Shown: piece after piece, positions 43,687 to 52,939 of the stretch
Layout: each line of letters opens with the position of its first letter
Position numbering within the stretch: position 1 is the stretch's first letter
Source: Methylocaldum sp. 14B
GTDB lineage: Bacteria > Pseudomonadota > Gammaproteobacteria > Methylococcales > Methylococcaceae
Reading direction: 5' to 3'
Assembly (NCBI RefSeq): GCF_002005105.1
Contig: NZ_MSCV01000011.1
Span: 96,240 to 160,239, forward strand
DNA: 64,000 bases
The notes under the pieces: generated by a model
The model's database searches: none
The model's input: only the letters and a program-made list of their open reading frames with translations
What the model was told of the DNA's origin: nothing
Position numbers and translations under genes: made by a program

Positions 43687-43898
43687 TTCGGGGCGGTCAC
43701 CGCTACCCGGACATCCTCGGCTACACGTTGGGCCAGCTGAACGCCTTCCTCGCCGCCGATCGCCGCCTCGAACACGAACGGCTCGCCACCCGGCTTGCCG
43801 TCATGACCGCTGCCGCCCAGGGCAGTCGCGACGGCATCCGTGAGCTCCAGGCCGAACTCCATCGAGGCATGCGTGATGAAGATCGATCTGGTCGCTGA
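43668..43898 (+). CDS. T-type extension of tail chaperone (by -1 frameshift)
   Basis: In the -1 frame relative to G, DAIARLIRGGHRYPDILGYTLGQLNAFLAADRRL continues to a stop at 43898. There is no start codon or Shine-Dalgarno of its own in that frame near the conserved part. As in lambda gpG-T, it probably reaches translation only by a programmed frameshift before 43686, near the end of G. The exact slip site is unresolved. Confidence 0.7.
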   Translation, partial: DAIARLIRGGHRYPDILGYTLGQLNAFLAADRRLEHERLATRLAVMTAAAQGSRDGIRELQAELHRGMRDEDRSGR

Positions 43899-44523
43899 CG
43901 GTTTGCTGGATCGGCGGCGCTTCAGCGCCTGGCAGGGCGACACCCGCAAGACGATCCACACCGCCGTGGCCCGCGCGATGCGCGACACCGGCAAGGAGAT
44001 GGCCGAGCGGGCGCGGAGCGAAATGCGCGCCGGTTTCAAGGTCGTGAAGCCGAAGTTCCTCCGCTCGATGCACGCCAAGGTGTTCAACCGCAAGGCCGAG
44101 GAATTCCCGGCCCTCTACATCGGCTCGAAAGTGCCCTGGCTGGGTATCCACGAACAGGGCGGAACGATCCGGGGGCGGATGCTCGTCCCGCTGCTGCCGC
44201 AGCACCGGCGCATCGGGCGCAAGGCGTTCGCTCGGGTGATCGATGCCCTGATGCGCTCCGGCAATGCCTTCTTCATCGAGAAGAACGGCCGGCAGATCCT
44301 GATGGCCGAGAACATCGCCGAGAACGCCCGGCCGCTCGCGCGCTTTCGCCGTGCCGAGCGGGAGCGCACCGGCGCCAGGCGCGTGCGGCGCGGCCAGGAG
44401 ATTCCCATCGCCGTGCTCGTGCGACGCGTGAGCTTGAGAAAACGGTTCGACCTCGCCCGCTCGGTGCGAGGCGATCTTCCCCGCCTGACGGCGGCCATCC
44501 GTAAAGCAATGTCGAAGGTTTGA
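43876..44523 (+). CDS. DUF6441 phage tail protein
   Basis: 215-residue basic protein, starting MKIDLVADGLLDRRRFSAWQGDTRK, with the DUF6441 pattern VKPKFLRSMHAKVFNRKAEEFPALYIGSKVPWLGIHEQGG. It overlaps the T extension by 23 bp. Located between the chaperone and tape measure; role in tail assembly presumed. Confidence 0.82.
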   Translation: MKIDLVADGLLDRRRFSAWQGDTRKTIHTAVARAMRDTGKEMAERARSEMRAGFKVVKPKFLRSMHAKVFNRKAEEFPALYIGSKVPWLGIHEQGGTIRGRMLVPLLPQHRRIGRKAFARVIDALMRSGNAFFIEKNGRQILMAENIAENARPLARFRRAERERTGARRVRRGQEIPIAVLVRRVSLRKRFDLARSVRGDLPRLTAAIRKAMSKV

Positions 44524-44525
44524 AC

Positions 44526-47500
44526 GTGGCCGGTAACCGTGCCCAGATCCTCATCACCGCCGTCGATGAGACGCGACGGGCCTTCCAGTCTGTACAGGGA
44601 AATCTCGCCCGCCTGCGCGGCGAAGCCGCCCAGGTCGGCCAGGTGCTCTCACGCATCGGCGGCGCGATCGGCCTTGGGCTGGGGGTGCGCGAACTGGTCG
44701 AGGTCGCCGACCAGTACAAGAACCTGCAGGCGCGCCTCAAGCTCGCGGTCACCTCGCAAGAGGAGTTCGACCGCGCCGACGCGGCCCTCTTCGAGATCGC
44801 CCAGAAAAACCGCGCGCCCCTGGCAGAGACCGTCACGCTCTATGCGCGGCTCGCACCCTCGGTGCAGGCGTTGGGGCGTTCGCAGGCGGACGTGCTGGCG
44901 GCTACCGATGCCATCGGGCAGGCCGTGTCGATCTCCGGCGCATCCAGCGACGCGGCGGCCGGTGCCCTGCTGCAGCTGGGGCAGGCCTTCGCCTCGGGCC
45001 AGCTGCGCGGTGAGGAGTTCAATTCCGTCATCGAGCAGACTCCGCGCCTGGCGCAGGCCATCGCCGACGGCATGGGCGTGCCGCTCGGCTCACTGCGGGC
45101 CCTGGCGCAGGAAGGCAAGATCACCTCGAAGGCCGTGCTCGATGCTTTGCTCAAGGAGCGGACGCGCCTCGCCGAGGAATACGCGAGCCTCCCCGATACG
45201 GTATCGGGTGCGCTCACCCGCCTCAAGAACGCCTTCCAGCGAGCCTTCGGCGAACGCGACGCGAGCTCGGGTCTGACGGCGGGACTGGCGCAGGCGATCC
45301 AGTTCGTCGCCCGGCATCTCGAGCTGTTGATCGACCTGGCCGGTGTCGTGCTGGTCGCTGCCTTCGGCCGGATGGCAGGCGCCTTTGCGACCAGTGTTGC
45401 TGCCGCCCGGGCGGAAGCGGCCGCGCGCCTGGCCAACCTGCGCACGCTGGAAGCCGAGGCGCTCGCTCGGGTGCGGCTCGCCGATGCCGCCTTGGCTCAG
45501 GCACGTGCACAAGGGGTTGCCACCAGCGCGCTGGTCGCGGACGCGGCCAAGGCCCGGCTGCAAGCCACCGCCGCCTCCGGTGCAGTTGCTCAAACAGTAG
45601 CCTCCACGTCCCTGCTCGGCCGCGCGGCGGGTCTGTTGCGCGGGGTGCTCGCGCTCCTGGGCGGGCCCATCGGCGTCATCGTGACCGCCGCGGGGCTGCT
45701 CGCGGGCGCACTCTATTCGGCGCGCGACGCCGTGGTCGAATTCGGCGGCAGGACCGCCTCGATCAAGCAGATCGTCGCCGCCGCCTGGGACCTGGTCGTC
45801 GAGAAGGTCGGCGAAGTCGTCAGCGCCTTGGGGCGGCTGATCGGTATCAACGACCTGTCCTGGGCCCGCGTGCGCGCGGCGATGGTCGGCGCGCTGAACG
45901 CCGTCGGCACGGCGGTCCGCGCGATGGTGAACGTCGTCATCGGCGCGTTCAACGCCATCGGCAGCGTCGTCGGCATCACGGCCGCCTTCCTGGTCGAGCG
46001 CTTTCGTAGCGCCTTCTCCGACATCGGGGAACTGGCGAAGGCCTTGGGCCAGGACGTGGCAGCGGCCTTCAGCGGCGACTTTTCGATGCAGGCGCTGCGC
46101 GCGGCACTCGGCCGCCAGCTCGGCGAGGTGCGGGATTTCGGGAAGGAGCTGGCTGGAGCCGTGCGCGACGCCGTCACGCGTGACTACGTCGGGGAGGCTG
46201 CGCAAGCCATCGCCCGGCGTATCCGCCCTGAGCAAACCCAGTCGGGCGTCTTCGGCCGTTCGCAGCCGCCGGCCAAGCCGACATCCGACAAGGGAGGCGA
46301 AGCAGCGAAGCTCGCCCTCGTGCAGGCCCAGGCCGAGGCCGAATTCAAGCTCCTCAAGGACGCCTTGGATCGCCAGGCGCGGGCATTGGATGCCTCCCTC
46401 GAAGACCGGCTGATCTCGCTCAAGGACTACTACGCGGCCAAGACTCGGATCGAACAGCAGGAGATCGATGCGGAGATCCGGCGCGTGCAGGTCTCGCTCG
46501 CGGAGCAGCAGCGCCTGCAAAAGACCGGCAAGGACGAACCGGCACGTCTCAAGGCGAAAACCGAGGTCGCCAAGCTCGAAGCGGAGCTCACCGTCCTCAA
46601 CAACAAGCGCGCGGACGTCGAGGTCGCCAATGCCCGCAAGGCCGCCCAGGCCGAGCGCGAGCTGCGCGAGGAGCTTGCCAAGGTGCGCGACGAACTGCTC
46701 GACCTCACCGGCGCCGCGACCAGCCAGGATCGACGCGAGGCGATCGAGCGGCAGTACCAGACCCTGATCGAGCGGCTGCGTGCCGAGGGCGACACCGAAG
46801 GCGCGGCCACGGTCGGGCGCCTCATCGACGTCAAATCGGCGGCCGCCGATCTCGCCGACTACGAGCGCCAGTTCAACGACACGCTCGCCCGGATGCGTGC
46901 ATCCGAGGAGTCGATCAACCTGCAGCGTCAGTCGGGGCTGCTCACCGAATCCCAGGCACGAAGCCAGATCCTCACGCTGCATCGGCAGACTGGCGAATCG
47001 CTCGATGCGCTCCTGCCGCAGTTGGAGGCCGCCGCCGCGGCCATTGGCCCGGAGGCCGTCGCCCGGGTGCAGGCCTGGAAGAACGAGATCGCGCAGGTGA
47101 AGCTCGTGGTGGACGACGTGGCGGTCGCCATCGACGGGGCGGTGCAGGACGGCTTCGCGCAGATGTTCGAGGCCATCGGCAGCGGCGCCAAGTCGGCCAA
47201 GGACGCCTTCGCCGACTTCGCCCGCTCGGTGCTGGCCGCCATCAACCGCATCGCCTCGCAGAAGCTCGCCGAGGCGCTGTTCGGCAGTCTGTTCGGGGGC
47301 GGCGGTGCGGGCGGGTTCAGCCTGGGATCGCTGGTCTCGTCGTTGTTCCAGGGCTTCGCTGGCGGCGGCTACGTCACCGGCCCGGGCACCTCCACCAGCG
47401 ACTCGATCCCGGCACGGCTCTCCGCCGGCGAGTACGTGCTCAACGCCGCCGCCGTGAAGCGCGTGGGCGTGGCGTTCCTGGAGGCGATCAACGGCATCGA

Positions 47501-47717
47501 AGGCGGACCGCGCATCCAGGGGCCCCGGCTCGCTTTCGCCGCCGGCGGGTTGGTGCCCGAGACGCCGCCCCCGCAATCGCAGGGCCAGGCGGTGCGCATC
47601 GTCAACGTGATCGACCCGGCGATGGCCGCCGACTACCTCAACTCGTCCGCGGGCGAGAAGACCATCCTCAACATCCTGCAGCGCAACGCCGGGGCGGTGC
47701 GACAGGTCCTGCGCTGA
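44526..47717 (+). CDS. Tape measure protein
   Basis: 1063-residue protein setting tail length. The N-terminal third has the tape-measure-domain signature LKLAVTSQEEFDRADAALFEIAQKNRAPLAETVTLYARLAPS and FNSVIEQTPRLAQAIADGMGV. Hydrophobic segments lie around residues 285-300, 370-400 and 450-490, with long coiled coils between about 590 and 860. The C-terminus is a glycine-rich FADFARSVLAAINRIASQKLAEALFGSLFGGG. GTG 44526 is preferred over a TTG at 44520. Confidence 0.92.
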   Translation: MAGNRAQILITAVDETRRAFQSVQGNLARLRGEAAQVGQVLSRIGGAIGLGLGVRELVEVADQYKNLQARLKLAVTSQEEFDRADAALFEIAQKNRAPLAETVTLYARLAPSVQALGRSQADVLAATDAIGQAVSISGASSDAAAGALLQLGQAFASGQLRGEEFNSVIEQTPRLAQAIADGMGVPLGSLRALAQEGKITSKAVLDALLKERTRLAEEYASLPDTVSGALTRLKNAFQRAFGERDASSGLTAGLAQAIQFVARHLELLIDLAGVVLVAAFGRMAGAFATSVAAARAEAAARLANLRTLEAEALARVRLADAALAQARAQGVATSALVADAAKARLQATAASGAVAQTVASTSLLGRAAGLLRGVLALLGGPIGVIVTAAGLLAGALYSARDAVVEFGGRTASIKQIVAAAWDLVVEKVGEVVSALGRLIGINDLSWARVRAAMVGALNAVGTAVRAMVNVVIGAFNAIGSVVGITAAFLVERFRSAFSDIGELAKALGQDVAAAFSGDFSMQALRAALGRQLGEVRDFGKELAGAVRDAVTRDYVGEAAQAIARRIRPEQTQSGVFGRSQPPAKPTSDKGGEAAKLALVQAQAEAEFKLLKDALDRQARALDASLEDRLISLKDYYAAKTRIEQQEIDAEIRRVQVSLAEQQRLQKTGKDEPARLKAKTEVAKLEAELTVLNNKRADVEVANARKAAQAERELREELAKVRDELLDLTGAATSQDRREAIERQYQTLIERLRAEGDTEGAATVGRLIDVKSAAADLADYERQFNDTLARMRASEESINLQRQSGLLTESQARSQILTLHRQTGESLDALLPQLEAAAAAIGPEAVARVQAWKNEIAQVKLVVDDVAVAIDGAVQDGFAQMFEAIGSGAKSAKDAFADFARSVLAAINRIASQKLAEALFGSLFGGGGAGGFSLGSLVSSLFQGFAGGGYVTGPGTSTSDSIPARLSAGEYVLNAAAVKRVGVAFLEAINGIEGGPRIQGPRLAFAAGGLVPETPPPQSQGQAVRIVNVIDPAMAADYLNSSAGEKTILNILQRNAGAVRQVLR

Positions 47718-47727
47718 AGGCGACGAC

Positions 47728-48978
47728 ATGGCATTCGAAATCGGCACCGCCGCCAACCATGTGGATCTCTTCGAACGACTCGTCACGTTCCTGAGCACCG
47801 GACTCGGGGCATCGGAGAACTGGCAGGTACTCCGGCACACCGGGGTCTCCGAGATCGACGCCAGCTCCTTCGTGGTCAACTGGGAACCCTGGACCGCCTT
47901 CAAGGGTCCGTACCACGCGCACGCGAACGGCTGGGCGACGGCTGTCGGGCAGTACGCCAACTGCTGGCTGCGCTGGAAGATGGTTCAGCCGTTCGACATC
48001 ACCCGGCTGAAACTCGTCGGCAGCGCCACCGCGAACCAGTCCCCCAGGGACTTCACGCTGCAATGGTCGGATGACGGGATCAATTGGACCGACCGGAAGG
48101 TCTTCACCGGTATCACCTGGGCCAACAACGAAACGAAGGAGTTCACGATCGATGGCACCTCGCCGGGCGCGAAGTCCCACTGGCGAATCTTCGTCTCGGC
48201 CAACGGCGGCAACACGACCAGTACCGTGATCGTGCAGGTGCTGCTGCCCGAATGGCAGATCTACCAGGACTTCAACCACGCGCGCCGGCCGGCGGTTTGG
48301 TTCAAGGCGCCGGGCATGACCGGCTTCGATCCGTGCTACATCAACTTCCAGCTGTACGATCGCCCGACCAACGATTACTACAACATCGCCGTCACCGGCT
48401 GCACGGGCTTCGTGGGCGCCGCCCAGTTCGATGACCAACCGGGTGCACTCACCGCCCTGGCGATCCCGTTGTGGAATCAGCCCATCCCGTATTGGTTCAG
48501 CGGCAACGGCCAGCGCGTCATCGTCTCGGCCAAGGTCGACACGGCCTACCTCTCGAGCTACGCGGGGAAGATACTGCCCTTCGGCACTCCCCAGCAGTAT
48601 CCCTACCCGCTGCTGATTGGGGCGCCGCTGCCGTCCGCCTCGGGGACGCGCTACTCCGACAGCGCCGTGAACCTGCCCTACAAGGGCAATCGGACGACGC
48701 TGAAACTGCGCAAGAACGACGGATCGTGGATTCAGCCCCAGGCTTGGCCGTACTCGAAGACGACGACGTTCCGCGACACCGACGGCGCTTACCCCTTGCT
48801 GCCGGTCACCCTCTACGACACGTCGAACACCTACGGCGTGCTTGACGGCGTCCATTTCGTCACCGGCTTCGGCAATGCGGTCGAGAACACGGTGACCGTG
48901 GGGACGGAGACCCACGTCGTCCTGCAGGACGTGACCCGCAACGGGCTGAGCGACTTCTTCGCCATGAGGATCGGGTGA
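47728..48978 (+). CDS. Tail protein with discoidin-like domain (candidate receptor-binding)
   Basis: 416-residue protein. The first part (about residues 40-170) looks like an F5/8 type C (discoidin) beta-sandwich: WLRWKMVQPFDITRLKLVGSA, FTLQWSDDGINWTDRKVF and HWRIFVSANGGN. The rest is beta-rich with many aromatics and no catalytic motif. Such carbohydrate-binding folds occur in phage adhesins. ATG at 47728, 10 bp after the tape measure stop; overlaps the next gene by 4 bp. Confidence 0.72.
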   Translation: MAFEIGTAANHVDLFERLVTFLSTGLGASENWQVLRHTGVSEIDASSFVVNWEPWTAFKGPYHAHANGWATAVGQYANCWLRWKMVQPFDITRLKLVGSATANQSPRDFTLQWSDDGINWTDRKVFTGITWANNETKEFTIDGTSPGAKSHWRIFVSANGGNTTSTVIVQVLLPEWQIYQDFNHARRPAVWFKAPGMTGFDPCYINFQLYDRPTNDYYNIAVTGCTGFVGAAQFDDQPGALTALAIPLWNQPIPYWFSGNGQRVIVSAKVDTAYLSSYAGKILPFGTPQQYPYPLLIGAPLPSASGTRYSDSAVNLPYKGNRTTLKLRKNDGSWIQPQAWPYSKTTTFRDTDGAYPLLPVTLYDTSNTYGVLDGVHFVTGFGNAVENTVTVGTETHVVLQDVTRNGLSDFFAMRIG

Positions 48979-49904
48979 TGGCCTATCAGACCGGAGTCAT
49001 CACCTCGGCCGCAGACCTGGTCGTCGCCATCACGGATTTCGCGGTGGCCAACGGCTGGACGGCCAACGGCAACGTGTTGAGCAAGGGCGGTACCTACATC
49101 CGTCTGACGGCGCCGAGCGCTTCCGAGGTCCGCATCGAGGGCGCGAGAAACGGCAACTTCGTCGCGCCCGACCTGTGCGGGCGTCATTCCCGGATCTACA
49201 ACACCGCGTGGCCGGCCTCGGCCACCTATCACCTCGCGGCGTTCGACAACCCGGATACCGTCTGGTGCACGATCAACTTCGCCGTGACCACTCACCAGCA
49301 CATCGGCTTCGGCACGGTCGAGAAGTACGGCAACTGGGCCGGCGGCGGATGGTTCCATGCTCAGCACACGCCGGCCTCCGCGGACGGCGGCGTGTGCTCG
49401 CTGATCGACGGCTCGCAGCAACCCTACTACCCGAGCAGCCCGAGAGAGTGTGCGCTCTTCTGGAGCCCCTCCATGCGCGACTCCTGGAACGGCTATTACC
49501 AGGAGAACGCCGCCAGCAATGTGCACTGCGAACTGCGAGGCTACGTGTGGGAGCCCCCTATCGGGAGCACGGCGATCGGCGTGCATTGCCCGACCATCGT
49601 CTCCCCGATCCACAAGTACAACCCAAACGTGTTCAACGGCCAGACGGTGCTGACGCCGTTCCAGTTGTTCCTGCAGAACACGGACGGCCACTACATGAGC
49701 ATCGGCCACGTCGGCCATCTGCGGTTCGTGCGCCTGACCAACTACAACCCGGGCGACGTGATCGAGCTGGGCACCGACCGCTGGAAGCTCTTTCCCTGGC
49801 ACATCAAGAACGCGGCCTATCCGGACGGCAAGCAGGTGGCCTACAGCGACGGCAACTACAGCACGGGGCTCCTGGGGGTCGCCGTGCGCTACGACGGGCC
49901 CTGA
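48975..49904 (+). CDS. Tail protein, unknown (309 aa)
   Basis: 309-residue beta-rich, Trp/Tyr-rich protein starting YQTGVITSAADLVVAITDFAVANGWT. Conserved-looking core with VHCPTIVSPIHKYNPNVFNGQTVLTPFQ and ends LGVAVRYDGP. Possibly part of the tail-tip or baseplate ring, between the discoidin-like protein and the 564-residue protein. It is common in phages but with no assigned function. Confidence 0.72.
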   Translation: MMAYQTGVITSAADLVVAITDFAVANGWTANGNVLSKGGTYIRLTAPSASEVRIEGARNGNFVAPDLCGRHSRIYNTAWPASATYHLAAFDNPDTVWCTINFAVTTHQHIGFGTVEKYGNWAGGGWFHAQHTPASADGGVCSLIDGSQQPYYPSSPRECALFWSPSMRDSWNGYYQENAASNVHCELRGYVWEPPIGSTAIGVHCPTIVSPIHKYNPNVFNGQTVLTPFQLFLQNTDGHYMSIGHVGHLRFVRLTNYNPGDVIELGTDRWKLFPWHIKNAAYPDGKQVAYSDGNYSTGLLGVAVRYDGP

Positions 49905-49906
49905 TC

Positions 49907-51601
49907 GTGCCGGCCCTGACCGGGTTCTATCCCACCGCGTTCCTGCAATGGACGCGGGACCACTTGAACGTGGTGCCGCTGGACCAGCTCGGCGACGCAC
50001 TCTACGAGAATCGCCGGGCCTCGGCGATCCCCGTCGGTCGATTCGGCCCGCTCACGAACAACGCGCCGGTCGACAGCAGTCCCCGGGCACTTGCCGGCGT
50101 GCACGCGCGCAGCTTCGTTGAGGACTACTACTACCGCGTGCACGTGCGGCCGAACCGCATCGACCTCGGCAACACAATGTCGGTGCAGACGCGCGAGGTC
50201 GAAGTGTGGAACGCGTGGTTCGAAGCCAACGCGCTGGCCGACATCGTTGCCACCAACGCCGAGGGGATGACCCTGTCCGGTCCCTCGGTGCCGCCGACAA
50301 GCTTCGGACCGCTCGAGTCCCGGATCTATGTGCTGTCGGTCACGCCGAACGGGCCGCCCGTCGTCAATGCCGCATTCCGCTTCGACTTCGCGCTCGACGA
50401 CCCGATCCTGCGGGCGCTCGGTCGCCGGATCGTGGGCTGGGTCTTCGCGCCGGATTGGAGCGAGCCCGTCATCGAGCGGCTGGAGTGGATGACCGACGTG
50501 ATGGAGTCCCATGTCGGCGTCGAACAGCGGGTACGCCTGCGCGCCGAGCCGCGCCGAAGCTTCGAGTACCGCGTACTTCTGGGCTCCGATCAGGCGCGCG
50601 TTCAGATGGAGAACCGGCTGATCTCTTGGCAGGCGCGCGTGTATGGACTGCCGGTCTGGACCGATGCCTCGATCACCGCCAGCGCCATCCCGGCCGGAGC
50701 GACGAGCCTCGCCGTTTCGACGGCGAACAAGGATTTCGTGGTCGGCGGCATCGTGGGGCTGGTGAATGGATTGCGCTCCGAGTTCGCGGAAATCACCGCC
50801 GTGACCGCGAACTCGGTGACGCTCAATGATCCGATCGCCAACGACTGGCCGGCCGGGACCAAGATCGTGCCGGTGCGATCGGCCCGGGTGCAGAACGACC
50901 TGGGCGTGGCTTACCTGACCGACGCGATCGCGGCCTCCCGACCTCAGTTTCAACTGGAAGAGGAATGGCCGATCACGCCCGCCTCCGAGTCGCAGGACTA
51001 CCTCGGCTACCCGGTGATGCTGACGCCGCCCAACTGGACGGAGGATCTCGAAGGCCGGTTCGGGCGGAAATGGCACGACCTCGACTACCTGACCGGCCGC
51101 CGCGTGATCGATGACCTGACCGGTGTGGCAGGCGTGAACCGAACGCACCGGTGGCTGCTGGTGGGTCGTGCCGCCGTCGCGGCCTTTCGCGCGTGGCTCG
51201 CGGCCCGGGCCGGCAAGCTGAAGCCGTTCTGGTTGCCGAGCTTCCAGTCGGACCTCGCGGTCGTCGCGCCGGTCGGCGGCACCGACGCCTTTCTGACCGT
51301 GGAGAACCGCGGCTACGCCGAGGGGCCGGTGGCGGCGATCGGCCGGCGCGATCTCCTGATCACCACCGTTTCGGGGGTGAGGTTCTATCGCCGCATCACC
51401 GCCGCCTCCGAGATCGATGCCGCGAGCGAGATGGTCGCGATCGACGGCACGCTCGGCACCACGCTGCAGCCCCACCAGTTCCAGCGGATCTCCTTCATGC
51501 ATCTGGTGCGGCTGGACACCGACAACGTGGAGATCGCGCACGTCACCGACGAGGTGGCCGAGGTCGTGCTGCCCTTGCGAAGCCTCCGGGACGACCTATG
51601 A
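49907..51601 (+). CDS. Tail protein, unknown (564 aa)
   Basis: 564-residue beta-rich protein starting at a GTG. Internal GVEQRVRLRAEPRRSFEYRVLLGSDQARVQMENRLISW and SRPQFQLEEEWPITPA recall distal tail proteins. A small repeat-like block (PAGATSLAVSTANKDFVVGGIVGLVNG) resembles an Ig-like or hydrophobic domain. Overlaps the BR0599 gene by 4 bp. Exact role not assignable; tail-tip or fibre hub likely. Confidence 0.75.
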   Translation: MPALTGFYPTAFLQWTRDHLNVVPLDQLGDALYENRRASAIPVGRFGPLTNNAPVDSSPRALAGVHARSFVEDYYYRVHVRPNRIDLGNTMSVQTREVEVWNAWFEANALADIVATNAEGMTLSGPSVPPTSFGPLESRIYVLSVTPNGPPVVNAAFRFDFALDDPILRALGRRIVGWVFAPDWSEPVIERLEWMTDVMESHVGVEQRVRLRAEPRRSFEYRVLLGSDQARVQMENRLISWQARVYGLPVWTDASITASAIPAGATSLAVSTANKDFVVGGIVGLVNGLRSEFAEITAVTANSVTLNDPIANDWPAGTKIVPVRSARVQNDLGVAYLTDAIAASRPQFQLEEEWPITPASESQDYLGYPVMLTPPNWTEDLEGRFGRKWHDLDYLTGRRVIDDLTGVAGVNRTHRWLLVGRAAVAAFRAWLAARAGKLKPFWLPSFQSDLAVVAPVGGTDAFLTVENRGYAEGPVAAIGRRDLLITTVSGVRFYRRITAASEIDAASEMVAIDGTLGTTLQPHQFQRISFMHLVRLDTDNVEIAHVTDEVAEVVLPLRSLRDDL

Positions 51602-52407
51602 CCTACGCAGACCGGGAGGTTTCGACCGATGCCGCCAGCCCCGTCGAACTCTACGAGTTTCGGCGCGGTTCGAACGCGTGGCGCTATACCAGCGCATCGC
51701 AGGACGTCGTCTATAACGCCTTCAACTACACCGCCGTGCTCCTCAAGCGGGGAAGCATCGAGCAGACCAATGAGATCGGGCGCGCGGGGCTGCGGATCAC
51801 CCTGGCCCGGGACGTTGAAGTCGTCGGTGAGTTCATCGCGACCCCGCCGTCCGAGGTGACGTTGCTGACGGTGTATCGGCAGCACCGCGGTGACCCCGAG
51901 ACGGCAGTGGTCTGGATGGGGCGCGTGCTCAACGCCGAATGGCGGGGCTCCGAGGTCGAGCTCAACTGCGAGCCGGTCTACACGAGCCTGCAGCGCACCG
52001 GGCTGCGGCGGCTGTACCAGCGCAACTGCCCGCACGTGCTCTACGGCGGTCTCTGCCAAGCGAGCCCCATCGTCCATCGGGTGCAGGGAACGGTCGGGGC
52101 CATCGCCGGAACGGTCGTCAGCGTGCCGGCCGCCGCCGGTTTCGCGCCCGGCCATTTCGCCGGCGGCTTCGCCACCTGGTCGGCCAGCGGCATCACCGAG
52201 AAGCGGATGATCCTGGTCCATTCGGCCGACAGCATCACCCTCGCGGCGGCGCCGCCGGGACTCTCGGTCGGCGCAACCGTCGTGCTCTATCCAGGGTGCG
52301 ATCACACCCTGAGCACCTGCGAGAGCAAGTTCGGCAACAGCGCCAACTTCGGCGGCTTTCCGTTCATTCCGACCAAGAACCCCTTCGGGGGAAGTCCGAT
52401 TTACTGA
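51598..52407 (+). CDS. Phage BR0599-family tail protein (DUF2163)
   Basis: 269-residue protein. N-terminal SPVELYEFRRGSNAWRYTSASQDVVYNAFNYTAV and C-terminal CESKFGNSANFGGFPFIPTKNPFGGSPIY are diagnostic of the BR0599 family. The cysteines CPHVLYGGLC, CDHTLSTC may form a metal or disulfide site. Baseplate hub component. Confidence 0.9.
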   Translation: MTYADREVSTDAASPVELYEFRRGSNAWRYTSASQDVVYNAFNYTAVLLKRGSIEQTNEIGRAGLRITLARDVEVVGEFIATPPSEVTLLTVYRQHRGDPETAVVWMGRVLNAEWRGSEVELNCEPVYTSLQRTGLRRLYQRNCPHVLYGGLCQASPIVHRVQGTVGAIAGTVVSVPAAAGFAPGHFAGGFATWSASGITEKRMILVHSADSITLAAAPPGLSVGATVVLYPGCDHTLSTCESKFGNSANFGGFPFIPTKNPFGGSPIY

Positions 52408-52416
52408 GCGTGTCCC

Positions 52417-52650
52417 ATGCCCTGGATGCAAATCGTCGTCTGGATCGTCACGGCGCTGATCCAGTACGCCCTCGCCCCCAAGCCGCCCCAACCGCAGGCC
52501 GCCGAGCTCAAGGACTTCGATGCACCGACCGCCGACGAGGGGCGTCCCGTGCCAGTGGTGTTCGGAACCGTGCTGGTGAAGAGCGCCAACGTCGTGTGGT
52601 ACGGCGACCTGCGCACGACGCCGATCAAGTCCAAGGGCGGCAAGAAATGA
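52417..52650 (+). CDS. Small tail protein with N-terminal membrane-like helix (77 aa)
   Basis: 77-residue product with the hydrophobic segment VVWIVTALIQYAL then Pro-rich linker and DAPTADEGRPVPVVFGTVLVKSANVVWYGDL, which resembles the start of phage host-specificity proteins. It precedes the big tail-tip gene. Possible tail-tip assembly factor. Confidence 0.8.
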   Translation: MPWMQIVVWIVTALIQYALAPKPPQPQAAELKDFDAPTADEGRPVPVVFGTVLVKSANVVWYGDLRTTPIKSKGGKK

Positions 52651-52720
52651 CAAAACGACAGGATTGGCGTTTTGCACGCCCGAAGGGCGCCCGTCAGGGT
52701 GGCGCACAGGGAGGTGCGCC

Positions 52721-52939
52721 ATGAGCGAGCTGATCGTGACCCATGCCGACATGCGTTCCCTTGGGTACTGCAACCGGGGCGCGCGGGAATGGTTCGCCCG
52801 TCACGGGCTCGACTGGTCGCGTTTCATCGACGAGGGGCTGCCCGCGGACGTGCTGCTCGCCATCGGCGACAGCATGGCCCAGGACGTGGTGCAAGTGGCC
52901 AGCCGACGGATGAATGCCGGAGGAGAGGATGGGCGGTAG
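52721..52939 (+). CDS. Small phage protein, unknown (72 aa)
   Basis: 72-residue product with an HTH-like look (VTHADMRSLGYCNRGAREWFARHGLDWSRFI) frequent in tail-tip regions of lambdoid and GTA-like phages. ATG at 52721 has AGGGAGGTG upstream. Overlaps the next gene by 11 bp. Confidence 0.8.
   Translation: MSELIVTHADMRSLGYCNRGAREWFARHGLDWSRFIDEGLPADVLLAIGDSMAQDVVQVASRRMNAGGEDGR

Noticed and set aside
45090..47960. 956-codon open frame on the minus strand
   Set aside because: Exact shadow of the tape measure gene; rich in His/Gly/Arg as expected for an antisense of a GC-rich gene.
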